This document shows positions 1-5,513 of a DNA stretch of 5,513 bases, piece after piece. Both the position numbers and the translations under genes were made by a program. The DNA comes from Deltaproteobacteria bacterium (GTDB lineage Bacteria > Desulfobacterota > Anaeroferrophillalia > Anaeroferrophillales > Tharpellaceae). The notes below the pieces were generated by a model, which saw only the letters and a program-made list of their open reading frames with translations, was not told the origin of the DNA and did no database searches. The first letter of the stretch is position 1, and every line of letters begins with the position of its first letter. The DNA lies in contig JAUVDU010000139.1 of assembly GCA_030595135.1 (NCBI GenBank), positions 1-5,513 on the forward strand, written 5' to 3'.

Positions 1-278
1 AGAATGGCAACTTGGTTGGTGGTCTATATGGGGTTTCTCTGGGGCGTTGTTTCTTTGGTGAGTCGATGTTTTCGCTGGTCGATCATGCCTCCAAGGCGGC
101 GCTGGTCGATCTCGTCGCTTTTGCCCGGCGCTGCAATTTTCATTTTATTGACAATCAGTTTTTAACCCCGCATCTCAAACAGTTTGGTGTGCGAGAGATC
201 AGTCGCCGGGAATATCTCAAACGTTTAGAGAGAGCCTTGCATAAGCCGACGTTGAAAAAGTGCTGGTATGATCTGTAA
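1..278 (+). CDS. aat: Leucyl/phenylalanyl-tRNA--protein transferase, C-terminal part (5' end outside window)
   Basis: Aat moves Leu or Phe from aminoacyl-tRNA to the N-terminal Lys/Arg of cytosolic proteins, creating N-degrons for ClpS/ClpAP. About 91 residues are visible, reading in frame from base 3 (N-G-N-L-V-G-G-L-Y-G) to TAA at 276-278; the whole family protein is usually about 200-240 residues, so the N-terminal half lies upstream. The family signatures are clear: GGLYGVSLG, then FFGESMFS (the conserved Glu is the codon at 60-62), ASKAAL, and FIDNQ with Asp at 150-152 and Gln at 156-158. The last two match the conserved acid and Gln of the E. coli enzyme's active site. The TTG at 12 is only an internal Leu codon, because the conserved reading continues to the window edge. 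The tail is short and basic, ending W-Y-D-L. Related bacteria often carry clpA/clpS nearby, but that cannot be seen here. Confidence 0.95.
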   Translation, partial: NGNLVGGLYGVSLGRCFFGESMFSLVDHASKAALVDLVAFARRCNFHFIDNQFLTPHLKQFGVREISRREYLKRLERALHKPTLKKCWYDL

Positions 279-288
279 AGCACTTATT
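255..288 (+). terminator. Weak hairpin across the aat stop codon, possible terminator
   Basis: AAGTGCT (258-264) pairs perfectly with AGCACTT (279-285) around a 14-base loop that contains the aat stop codon. Two further A-T pairs are possible after one mismatch (255-256 with 287-288). The following bases are T-rich only briefly (TTATTTG), so this is a poor intrinsic terminator at best. I see nothing better before the next gene. Confidence 0.3.
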
Positions 289-311
289 TGCGGGCAATCT
301 TCGCATTAGGT

Positions 312-340
312 TTGCAAATATCGGTAAATAATCGTATTGT
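312..340 (+). promoter_or_regulatory. Candidate sigma-70 promoter for the NCS2 permease
   Basis: TTGCAA (312-317) and TATTGT (335-340) are separated by 17 bases, each matching four of six consensus bases. The region is AT-rich and lies 35 bases before the start codon, leaving a leader too short for a purine riboswitch. A small dyad, TAATC (329-333) and GATTA (347-351), overlaps the -10 and could be an operator half-site pair. This is pattern matching only. Confidence 0.35.
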
Positions 341-375
341 TCGAATGATTAACAAATTGTAATAAAGGAGATTAT

Positions 376-2082
376 ATGGCACAGAAACCGGGAAATCTTA
401 TTTATGGCCTGGATGATCGGCCGCCGTTGGTGATTACTTTTTTTCTGGCGATGCAGCATATCAGTGTGATTGTGATCGGTTTTCTTTTTCCGGTTATTAT
501 CGTCAGGGAGATTGGCGGCAGCATGCACGATTCCGTGCGTTTTGTCTCGGCTTCAATGCTGGCCGGCGGGATTGCCGTAATTATTCAGTCACTCAGAAAA
601 GGTCCGGCTGGTTCAGGATTTCTCTGCCCTGAGGTTTGTGGTCCTTCATATCTGGCGGCCTCAATGCTGGCCGCCAAGACCGGTGGACTCTCTTTAGTCT
701 TTGGCATGACTTTGGTTGCTTCTCTGTTTGAGGGTATACTCTCAAAAATTATGCGACATTTAAGGGTGTTGTTTCCCGCCGAGGTAACCGGCATGATTGT
801 TATGATGGTCGGGTTGACTGTCATAAAGGTGGCCAGTAAAAACTTTTTTGGCATGGGTGGGGCTGAAACCAGCATCTCTCTGCCCGCTTTTTTTACCGGT
901 CTCCTGACTCTGGCGACGATGATCGGGCTCAATATTTGGGGCAAAGGTAAAGCCAAACTTTTCTGTGCCCTCATCGGCATGATGGTTGGTTATATTCTGG
1001 CCGCCTTTTTCGGAATTATTGACTTCTCAAAACTCGGTGCTGAGTTTGCGGTGCCATTTTTTGCCACGCCTTTTGCCGGCCATCCGGGATGGTCTTTTAA
1101 TGTCGCCCTGATTGCTCCCTTTTTGGTGGCGGTTCTCTGCTCAACCTTAAAGACGGTCGGCGACCTCACTACCTGTCAGCGGATCAATGACGCTAAATGG
1201 AAGAGGCCGGATATGGACAATATCAGCCGGGGGATTCTGGCTGATGGTTGTGGAGCTTTTGTCGCGGGTCTTGCCGGTGGCTTCGGACAGTCTACATCGT
1301 CCAGTAATATTGGTCTTTCCATCGGCACCGGGGCGACCAGCCGGGTTATTGCTAAATGGATTGGAGTTATACTGATAGTGCTCTCATTTTTCCCCAAATC
1401 CTCTGTTGTTTTTGCGATAATGCCTCAGCCGGTGTTGGGGGCGACCCTGCTTTTTGCTTTAAGTTTTATGGTTGTGGCCGGTATTCAGATTATTATGTCC
1501 CGAATGATAGACGGCCGCAAGACTTTTGTTGTCGGTCTTTCTATTATTTTTGGCTTGAGTGTTGATATTGTGCCTGGGATCTACAGTCAAGCTCCGGCGT
1601 GGCTGGCTCCGGTGGTGAGCTCTTCTCTGGCTGCTTCGACGATTATGGCACTTATTCTCAACCTTCTCTTTCGCCTCGGCATTGCTCAGAGTGCTACCTT
1701 GAAACTTGAACCTGGAACCAGCTTTGCCGATGCTGTGTTCAATTTTATGGAACAGCAGGGTGGACTTTGGGGAGCGCGTCACGAGGTGATCCATAAAGCG
1801 GCGTCCGCCATGAGTGAATCGATGGAGGCGGTTATTGTTCTCAACGGCATTGAGACGCCAGTGGAGATGACGGCCCGTTTTGATGAATTTAACCTTGATA
1901 TTGCGGTAACCTATCAGGGGACTCCCTTGGTTCGCGCCCAAGCTCTCCCCTCAATTGAAGATATGGTGGACGAGAAAAAGTGTGCCGAGATGTCGATGTT
2001 TATGGTGCAGAAATATAGCGATCGTTGTGTGATTGAGGAAAAAGGCGGCAGTAATATTTTGAAACTACACTTCGCTCATTAA
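376..2082 (+). CDS. NCS2-family nucleobase/ascorbate-type permease with a C-terminal GHKL-like domain
   Basis: An inner-membrane secondary transporter of the NCS2 family, which imports xanthine, uracil, urate or ascorbate with H+ or Na+. It has 568 residues, starting at ATG with AAAGGAG (364-370) five bases upstream. Residues about 18-435 form the hydrophobic multi-helix core. Family marks are Q27-H28 in the first helix, G262-D263 (KTVGD), D290, and the signature N311-x-G313-x4-T318-G319. Two things are odd. The position normally held by the substrate-binding Glu before GD (E-S-I-G-D in ascorbate carriers) is K259. The residue before N311 is Ser rather than Gln, inside an STSSSNIG stretch that recalls ascorbate carriers more than xanthine carriers. 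Residues about 445-568 are an extra soluble tail with an RsbW/HATPase-like pattern. Typical NCS2 proteins are about 430-500 residues. The family is certain; the substrate is not, so I give no gene symbol. It is probably monocistronic, closed by the terminator at 2111-2173. Confidence 0.93.
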   Translation: MAQKPGNLIYGLDDRPPLVITFFLAMQHISVIVIGFLFPVIIVREIGGSMHDSVRFVSASMLAGGIAVIIQSLRKGPAGSGFLCPEVCGPSYLAASMLAAKTGGLSLVFGMTLVASLFEGILSKIMRHLRVLFPAEVTGMIVMMVGLTVIKVASKNFFGMGGAETSISLPAFFTGLLTLATMIGLNIWGKGKAKLFCALIGMMVGYILAAFFGIIDFSKLGAEFAVPFFATPFAGHPGWSFNVALIAPFLVAVLCSTLKTVGDLTTCQRINDAKWKRPDMDNISRGILADGCGAFVAGLAGGFGQSTSSSNIGLSIGTGATSRVIAKWIGVILIVLSFFPKSSVVFAIMPQPVLGATLLFALSFMVVAGIQIIMSRMIDGRKTFVVGLSIIFGLSVDIVPGIYSQAPAWLAPVVSSSLAASTIMALILNLLFRLGIAQSATLKLEPGTSFADAVFNFMEQQGGLWGARHEVIHKAASAMSESMEAVIVLNGIETPVEMTARFDEFNLDIAVTYQGTPLVRAQALPSIEDMVDEKKCAEMSMFMVQKYSDRCVIEEKGGSNILKLHFAH

Positions 2083-2110
2083 GCGAATTTTCTGTTACAC
2101 GTTTTCCGCG

Positions 2111-2173
2111 AAGCCGGAAGCAAAAATGCGGTATCCTTACTATGGATGCCGCATTTTTGCTTCCGGCTTTTTT
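2111..2173 (+). terminator. Intrinsic terminator with an unusually long stem
   Basis: The 5' arm 2111-2136 (AAGCCGGAAGC...GGTATCC) pairs with the 3' arm 2144-2169 over 26 base pairs, with a single T.G wobble and a 7-base loop (TTACTAT). A run of six T follows (2168-2173). It begins 28 bases after the permease stop codon. The arm also starts with AA, so on the opposite strand the stem is followed by only a short T run, making it mainly a + strand terminator. Confidence 0.9.
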
Positions 2174-2245
2174 GTAGTTTTATAGTTAGTTATTGCCATT
2201 CTTGGTAATTACTCCAGATTTTTCAGGATTTATTGTAATTTTGAC

Positions 2246-2274
2246 TTGCATATTTCTGCCGGTAATCGTATAAG
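2246..2274 (+). promoter_or_regulatory. Candidate sigma-70 promoter for the porin gene
   Basis: TTGCAT (2246-2251) and TATAAG (2269-2274) are spaced by 17 bases; the -10 matches five of six consensus bases and the -35 three of six. TTGACT at 2241-2246 is a better -35 by sequence but leaves 22 bases to the -10, which is too far. The site lies between the upstream terminator and the porin ribosome site, giving a leader of about 50 bases. Confidence 0.45.
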
Positions 2275-2333
2275 CCCGCGACACAATTAACGTTGAAAAG
2301 TGTAAAAGTAAAGTATTTTACCAGGAGGAAAAA

Positions 2334-3761
2334 TTGGTCAAGAGAGTAGTAATTATCACAATCGCCTTATTGATAGCGATTGTGTCCGGTTCAGCATTAG
2401 CAGCAGATATTAAGATAAAAGGTGATTTTAATAATCGCTTTACCATATACAACAACCATAATGATTGGTTTCAGGCTGAGAAAGGGGTTTTGGGAGACGG
2501 GAACTCGTCGGAGAGTTGGGGTGAAGCCAAGTACCGGATGTGGTTTAATGCGGCAACTAACGATGACAAAGTTAAAGGTGTTTGGGCCTGGGAGGTCGGG
2601 TCGTTGGAGTATGGTCTCTCCGGCGACATTGGCAGAGGTGTGGGCGGGAGCTACTCCGGTGATGCCATCAACCTTGAAACCCGTTGGCTTTATACCGATT
2701 TTCAGTTGCCGTGGTTTACTGATAAAGCTCGGATTCGTATGGGATTGCAGCCTTTTACGGTGAATAAATATCTCTGGTCGGAAACAATTATGGGCGTGAC
2801 TTCTGATATTGCTTTAGGCCCGGTTAATCTGAATCTCTCTTGGTTGCGGCCTTATCGGGATCCGGTAACAGATGATGATGATGACGATGTCGAAGATCTA
2901 GATGCTTTCTATGCGCGGGTAAATTTCAAGCCTGTCGATGGGATTAAAGTTGGGGTTTTTGGGCTTTATATGACAGGTGACCCGGATCACAGTGACCCCG
3001 CCCATTATATGACGATTACTTCGCAGAATTATGAAGTCAAAAAATTTAAAAACAGTACCGACCTTGATCTCTATGTTTTTGGTGTTGACGGTAAAGCAGT
3101 ACTTGGTGACCTCTTTGTCAACTGGGATCTGATGTACCAGGACGGTAGCGTTGATGATGCCAATTTTAAAGAGTCGTATAATGGTTGGGATTACAACAAG
3201 GGCCGGGTTAACGAAGATTTCGATATAAGTGCTTGGCTGGCCCATGTTGATATCGGCTACAAGATCAACAAAATGAAGTTTACCTACACCTTCTGGTACG
3301 CTTCCGGTGACGATGACGGCAGCGATAGTGATTTTGATGCCTTCATGGCGGTCGATATTGATTGTAAAGCAAATATGACTATCTTTAAAGCGATGTATAC
3401 TGAGGATGACTATTTTACGGAAAAAGATTATCTGCTCGATAAAGGTTTTATCATGAATAAGCTGACTTTTGATTATAAAGCCAGCAAAAAACTCTCTTTA
3501 GGGACGGCCGCTATGTATATGTGGACAGCTGAAGATATTGTCTACGTAGATGATAATGGTAAGCAGAGAAAAGAGGATGAAGTCGGGTTTGAGATCAATG
3601 CCTACTTGAAATACAAAATTTATGATAATCTTGAATTTGCAATTAATGCCGGTTATCTTTTCAGCGGTGACGCTATGGATTTTTGGGAAGTCGATCAGCG
3701 TGACGGCAGCAGCGATGAAGATATTTTTACATCTACCTGCCGAGTCCGCTACAAATTCTGA
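2334..3761 (+). CDS. Outer-membrane beta-barrel protein, porin-like
   Basis: A 475-residue secreted protein, probably an outer-membrane channel. It starts at TTG with a strong AGGAGG (2323-2328) five bases upstream, and no in-frame ATG competes. Residues 1-23 are a signal peptide: K3-R4, a hydrophobic core, then cleavage after A21-L22-A23. The mature chain shows short alternating amphipathic strands rich in Tyr, Trp and Phe, separated by acidic, glycine-rich turns, and it ends C-R-V-R-Y-K-F with the terminal Phe typical of BamA-inserted barrels. A run of six Asp (residues 180-185) and other acidic loops (326-335, 457-463) could bind divalent cations. Cys344 and Cys469 are the only cysteines after the signal peptide. 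I recognise the general Desulfobacterota porin style but cannot name the family or solute. It has its own candidate promoter, so it is probably a separate transcription unit. A hairpin repeat begins at its stop codon. Confidence 0.8.
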   Translation: MVKRVVIITIALLIAIVSGSALAADIKIKGDFNNRFTIYNNHNDWFQAEKGVLGDGNSSESWGEAKYRMWFNAATNDDKVKGVWAWEVGSLEYGLSGDIGRGVGGSYSGDAINLETRWLYTDFQLPWFTDKARIRMGLQPFTVNKYLWSETIMGVTSDIALGPVNLNLSWLRPYRDPVTDDDDDDVEDLDAFYARVNFKPVDGIKVGVFGLYMTGDPDHSDPAHYMTITSQNYEVKKFKNSTDLDLYVFGVDGKAVLGDLFVNWDLMYQDGSVDDANFKESYNGWDYNKGRVNEDFDISAWLAHVDIGYKINKMKFTYTFWYASGDDDGSDSDFDAFMAVDIDCKANMTIFKAMYTEDDYFTEKDYLLDKGFIMNKLTFDYKASKKLSLGTAAMYMWTAEDIVYVDDNGKQRKEDEVGFEINAYLKYKIYDNLEFAINAGYLFSGDAMDFWEVDQRDGSSDEDIFTSTCRVRYKF

Positions 3762-3887
3762 TGGCGTCGTAAAAAGTTCCGATCTCCTGCGGCGTTGTGG
3801 TTTTTCAGACACTCGACATACTATTTGTATAGTCTCGCTCCTGAAAAACCACAACGCCTTGTATATCGAAATTTTTACTTAGCCATC
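3760..3887. repeat. 128-bp imperfect palindromic repeat element (REP/MITE-like)
   Basis: The ends are inverted: GATGGC (3760-3765) against GCCATC (3882-3887). Inward there follow GTAAAAA (3769-3775) against TTTTTAC (3872-3878), and CGAT (3780-3783) against ATCG (3865-3868). The core is a perfect 18-bp stem, GGCGTTGTGGTTTTTCAG (3791-3808) against CTGAAAAACCACAACGCC (3841-3858). The tip is a small hairpin, GACATAC (3815-3821) against GTATAGTC (3827-3834), with one bulged A. The element could form a cruciform or one long RNA hairpin. Its first two bases are inside the porin stop codon. From memory, very similar elements (GGCGTCGTAAAAAG... at one end) recur between genes in Desulfuromonas/Geobacter-type genomes; I could not check copy number. 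It may also end porin transcription. Confidence 0.8.
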
Positions 3888-3941
3888 CAAGATGTACTCA
3901 ACTCTGCCGCAAGGCGGGGACTGGGTTTTACGGGATTACTG

Positions 3942-3953
3942 GTTATTAATAAC
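3942..3953. promoter_or_regulatory. Perfect 12-bp palindrome, possible operator
   Basis: GTTATTAATAAC reads identically on both strands and stands in the AT-rich part of the wtpA leader. GTTAT/ATAAC half-sites resemble those of ModE-type molybdate/tungstate regulators, but the spacing is much shorter than in E. coli ModE sites. A -10-like CATAAT (3970-3975) lies downstream without a good -35. It may equally be a hairpin arm of the leader RNA. Confidence 0.25.
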
Positions 3954-4076
3954 TCACGTAGTGTCAAACCATAATGCAAACCAGAGGTGTCCGGTAGCCT
4001 GTCCCCCTCGAAGTGGGCGAAGCGATCTTCACTCTAATTTCAGTTGCTTAATAGGGTTGCGGGTGAAGCCCGCATC

Positions 4077-4082
4077 AGGAGA
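4077..4082 (+). promoter_or_regulatory. Ribosome binding site that fixes the wtpA start
   Basis: AGGAGA is six bases before the ATG at 4089. The open frame extends up to a TTG at 4044, but that start has no ribosome site and would add 15 residues, several of them charged, ahead of the signal peptide, so 4089 is the start. The site begins two bases after the hairpin 4058-4074, which could hinder ribosome access. Confidence 0.85.
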
Positions 4083-4088
4083 GATAAA

Positions 4089-5078
4089 ATGAAAATGAAT
4101 CTAATTCGGATTTCAAGCCTTTTTTTAGGAATGTTGATGTTGTCTGCTTTTATCTGTTCAAGCCCGGCTACGGCCCAATCTCGCACTCCGGTGATAATCT
4201 TTCATGCCGGTAGTTTGACGGTGCCGTTGGCGGCGATGGAGAAAGCTTTTGAGGCGGCCCATCCCGATATCGACATTTTGCGTGAGGGTGGCGGCAGTCG
4301 CAAATGTGCCCGTAAGATTTCTGATCTGCATAAAGATTGCGATATAATGGCTTCGGCCGATTTTTCGGTGATCGACCGGATGCTGATTCCGGATTACGCC
4401 TCCTGGAATGTCCGATTTGCGACTAATCAGATGGTTCTTTGCTACACCGATAGCAGTGCTTTTGCGAAAGAGGTTGCTCCTGAAACCTGGACTGATATTC
4501 TAGGTCGTAAAGGGGTGGTTTGGGGGCACTCCGATCCCAATCTCGATCCTTGTGGTTATCGCGCTTTGATGGTGCTGCAGTTGGCTGAAAAAGCTTTTAC
4601 TCAGCCGGGACTCTACGACCGCCTGCTGGCTAATCGGCCGTTGGCCAATGTTCGCCCCAAAGCCGTAGAGTTGGTGGCGATGCTCGAAAGCGGAGTGATG
4701 GATTATGCCTGGGAATACCTTTCAGTAGCGGTTCAGCATAAGCTTAAATTTTTGACGCTACCACAAGAGATCAATCTTAGCAGCTATGCTCAGGAATCTT
4801 TTTATAAACAGGCTCGTGTCGCGGTTAGCGGCAAGAAACCGGGTGAGACAATTGAGCTTCAAGGTAAATCGATCACTTATGGCGTGACCCTGCTCGATCA
4901 GGCTCCGAACCGGAAGGCGGCCATCATGTTTCTTGACTATATGCTCAATCCCGAGGGTGGCTTGAAAATCTTGGCTGAGATGGGCCAGCCCCCGATCGCC
5001 CCGGCCCGGGTCGCCGGTCAGGAAATGCTTACGAAATTGCCGTCGGAGTTGCAAAAAATGGTCACAGTTGATAAATAG
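4089..5078 (+). CDS. wtpA: Tungstate/molybdate ABC transporter, periplasmic substrate-binding protein WtpA
   Basis: WtpA captures tungstate or molybdate in the periplasm and delivers it to the WtpBC importer; the metal goes into the pterin cofactor. The protein has 329 residues from ATG 4089. Residues 1-29 are a signal peptide (K2, hydrophobic core 5-23, cleavage after A27-T28-A29). The residue before Cys23 is Ile, so it is not a standard lipobox. The WtpA/archaeal ModA pattern is strong: [12 protein letters not shown] (S42), GGGS (S70), [27 protein letters not shown] (D153), [13 protein letters not shown] (E209), [23 protein letters not shown]42 and S70 match the serines that contact the oxyanion. 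D153 and E209 are placed like the two carboxylates that give archaeal WtpA/ModA its six-coordinate metal oxyanion site. This subfamily is distinct from E. coli ModA, which binds tetrahedrally. The protein cannot tell us which metal it prefers. The gene leads an operon with wtpB and follows the structured leader. Confidence 0.95.
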   Translation: MKMNLIRISSLFLGMLMLSAFICSSPATAQSRTPVIIFHAGSLTVPLAAMEKAFEAAHPDIDILREGGGSRKCARKISDLHKDCDIMASADFSVIDRMLIPDYASWNVRFATNQMVLCYTDSSAFAKEVAPETWTDILGRKGVVWGHSDPNLDPCGYRALMVLQLAEKAFTQPGLYDRLLANRPLANVRPKAVELVAMLESGVMDYAWEYLSVAVQHKLKFLTLPQEINLSSYAQESFYKQARVAVSGKKPGETIELQGKSITYGVTLLDQAPNRKAAIMFLDYMLNPEGGLKILAEMGQPPIAPARVAGQEMLTKLPSELQKMVTVDK

Positions 5079-5084
5079 CAACTT

Positions 5085-5513
5085 ATGCGTAAAGAATCTT
5101 TTCTCTGGCTGGCTCTGGCAAGCAGCTTTATAGTTTTACTTTTTATTACATTCCCGCTTTTGCGGATGATCTCGGCTCCCTCTTTGGCGTCACTCTGGGA
5201 GACGATTCGCGATCCTGATGTCTATCGTTCGATCTGGCTCAGTCTCTACACGGGGATCAGTGCGGCTCTTATCTGTTTCGTTTTTGGTACCCCTCTGGCC
5301 TATCTTTTGGCCCGCAGTGAATTTCGCGGTAAAAAACTGGTTGAGGCGATTGTCGATCTGCCGATTGTGATCCCGCATCCGGTAGTCGGTATTGCTCTTC
5401 TCGGTCTGGTTGGAAAAAACTTCTGGCTTGGCCGGGTGATGCAGGATTTGGGGATTCGCATTGTCGGCAGTCCGACCGGTATCATCATGGTTATGACTTT
5501 TGTCGGCCTGCCC
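5085..5513 (+). CDS. wtpB: Tungstate/molybdate ABC transporter permease WtpB (3' end outside window)
   Basis: The inner-membrane channel subunit of the tungstate/molybdate importer. The first 143 residues are visible, open to the last base. The start ATG is six bases after the wtpA stop codon, with no convincing ribosome site (GATAAATAGCAACTT), so translation is probably coupled to wtpA. Membrane segments are seen at about 6-26, 51-77, 93-112 and from 131 on. The block from D43-P-D-V through LSLYTG, FGTPLAYLLARSEFRGK (68-83) and DLPIVIPHPVVGIALLG (91-107) is typical of the ModB/WtpB/CysT permease family. The EAA loop that docks the ATPase would come later and is outside the window. The pairing with WtpA, rather than sequence alone, decides WtpB over ModB. 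An ATPase gene (wtpC) is expected next. Confidence 0.9.
   Translation, partial: MRKESFLWLALASSFIVLLFITFPLLRMISAPSLASLWETIRDPDVYRSIWLSLYTGISAALICFVFGTPLAYLLARSEFRGKKLVEAIVDLPIVIPHPVVGIALLGLVGKNFWLGRVMQDLGIRIVGSPTGIIMVMTFVGLP

Larger units (their letters stand above)
3888..4088 (+). promoter_or_regulatory. Structured leader of wtpA, candidate riboswitch (possibly Mo/W cofactor type)
   Basis: About 200 gene-free bases precede wtpA. Visible helices are: GCC-GCAA-GGC, a GNRA-loop hairpin (3906-3915) extendable with wobbles to 3902-3919; GGGGAC (3916-3921) with GTCCCC (4001-4006), a long-range helix; CTGGTT (3939-3944) with AACCAG (3979-3984) inside it; GAAG (4010-4013) with CTTC (4027-4030) around GCGAAGC; and TGCGGG (4058-4063) with CCCGCA (4069-4074), two bases before the ribosome site. 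CTTCACTC (4027-4034) can instead pair with GGGTGAAG (4061-4068), eight pairs with one wobble, which excludes the last two helices. This either/or layout beside the ribosome site is typical of riboswitches. A molybdenum or tungsten cofactor aptamer is the natural guess given the downstream gene, but I cannot confirm the family consensus by eye. Confidence 0.45.

Noticed and set aside
279..375. Purine riboswitch before the NCS2 permease
   Set aside because: The 97-base gap shows no three-way junction with the conserved loop sequences, and the candidate promoter leaves too short a leader.
1459..1941. 160-codon open frame on the minus strand inside the permease gene
   Set aside because: Antisense shadow; basic, low-complexity translation with no domain pattern, while the + strand frame has clear family motifs.
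3622..3882. Open frame overlapping the porin end and the repeat
   Set aside because: A shadow of the porin in another frame that runs into the palindromic repeat; no family resemblance.
3954..4006. c-di-GMP-I (GEMM) riboswitch, suggested by CAAACC, GCAAACC and CCGGTAGCC
   Set aside because: Only short strings match; the paired arms and the spacing of the two GEMM hairpins are missing.
4044..4088. TTG start at 4044 giving a WtpA longer by 15 residues
   Set aside because: No ribosome site precedes it, the extra residues are charged and unlike a signal peptide, and AGGAGA stands at the proper distance before the ATG at 4089.
3892..4092. 66-codon open frame in the wtpA leader whose stop overlaps the wtpA start (ATGA)
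   Set aside because: No ribosome site before ATG 3892 and no protein-like pattern; the bases are better explained by RNA structure. A leader peptide is not excluded but has no support.
5067..5082. GTTG...CAAC dyad between wtpA and wtpB as a terminator or operator
   Set aside because: Only four pairs, no T run, and it lies at a six-base gene junction within an operon.

Overview
The window looks like chromosomal DNA from a Gram-negative bacterium, most likely Desulfobacterota (the former Deltaproteobacteria, perhaps a Desulfuromonas/Geobacter relative). The reasons are an outer-membrane beta-barrel protein ending in Phe, strong AGGAG-type ribosome sites, a long interspersed hairpin repeat of a kind I associate with that group, and an archaeal-type tungstate/molybdate uptake system. 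The taxonomic call is inference. All genes are on the + strand.

Layout: (1) positions 1-278 hold the C-terminal part of leucyl/phenylalanyl-tRNA--protein transferase (aat). (2) A short gap with a plausible promoter leads to 376-2082, an NCS2-family (xanthine/uracil/ascorbate transporter superfamily) permease. It has an altered substrate-binding site and a C-terminal cytoplasmic domain resembling a degenerate RsbW/GHKL ATPase. It ends at a very long-stemmed intrinsic terminator (2111-2173). (3) A promoter and a TTG start precede 2334-3761, a secreted porin-like beta-barrel protein. (4) The next 327 bases contain no gene. They hold a 128-bp hairpin repeat that begins on the porin stop codon (3760-3887), followed by a structured leader of about 200 bases. 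(5) Positions 4089-5078 encode WtpA, the periplasmic tungstate/molybdate-binding protein. Six bases later WtpB, its membrane permease, starts at 5085 and runs off the window end.

How the parts work together: wtpA and wtpB are the start of an ABC importer operon, and the ATPase gene (wtpC) is expected just downstream. The leader carries mutually exclusive helices next to the wtpA ribosome site. This suggests control at the RNA level, and a molybdenum/tungsten-cofactor riboswitch is the first hypothesis. The porin could provide outer-membrane passage for small solutes, and purine transport together with Mo/W uptake would suit molybdo- or tungsto-enzyme purine metabolism, but neither link is shown by the sequence.

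The strongest candidates for something new are the wtpA leader, the unusual NCS2 permease with its altered binding site and appended domain, and the repeat element.
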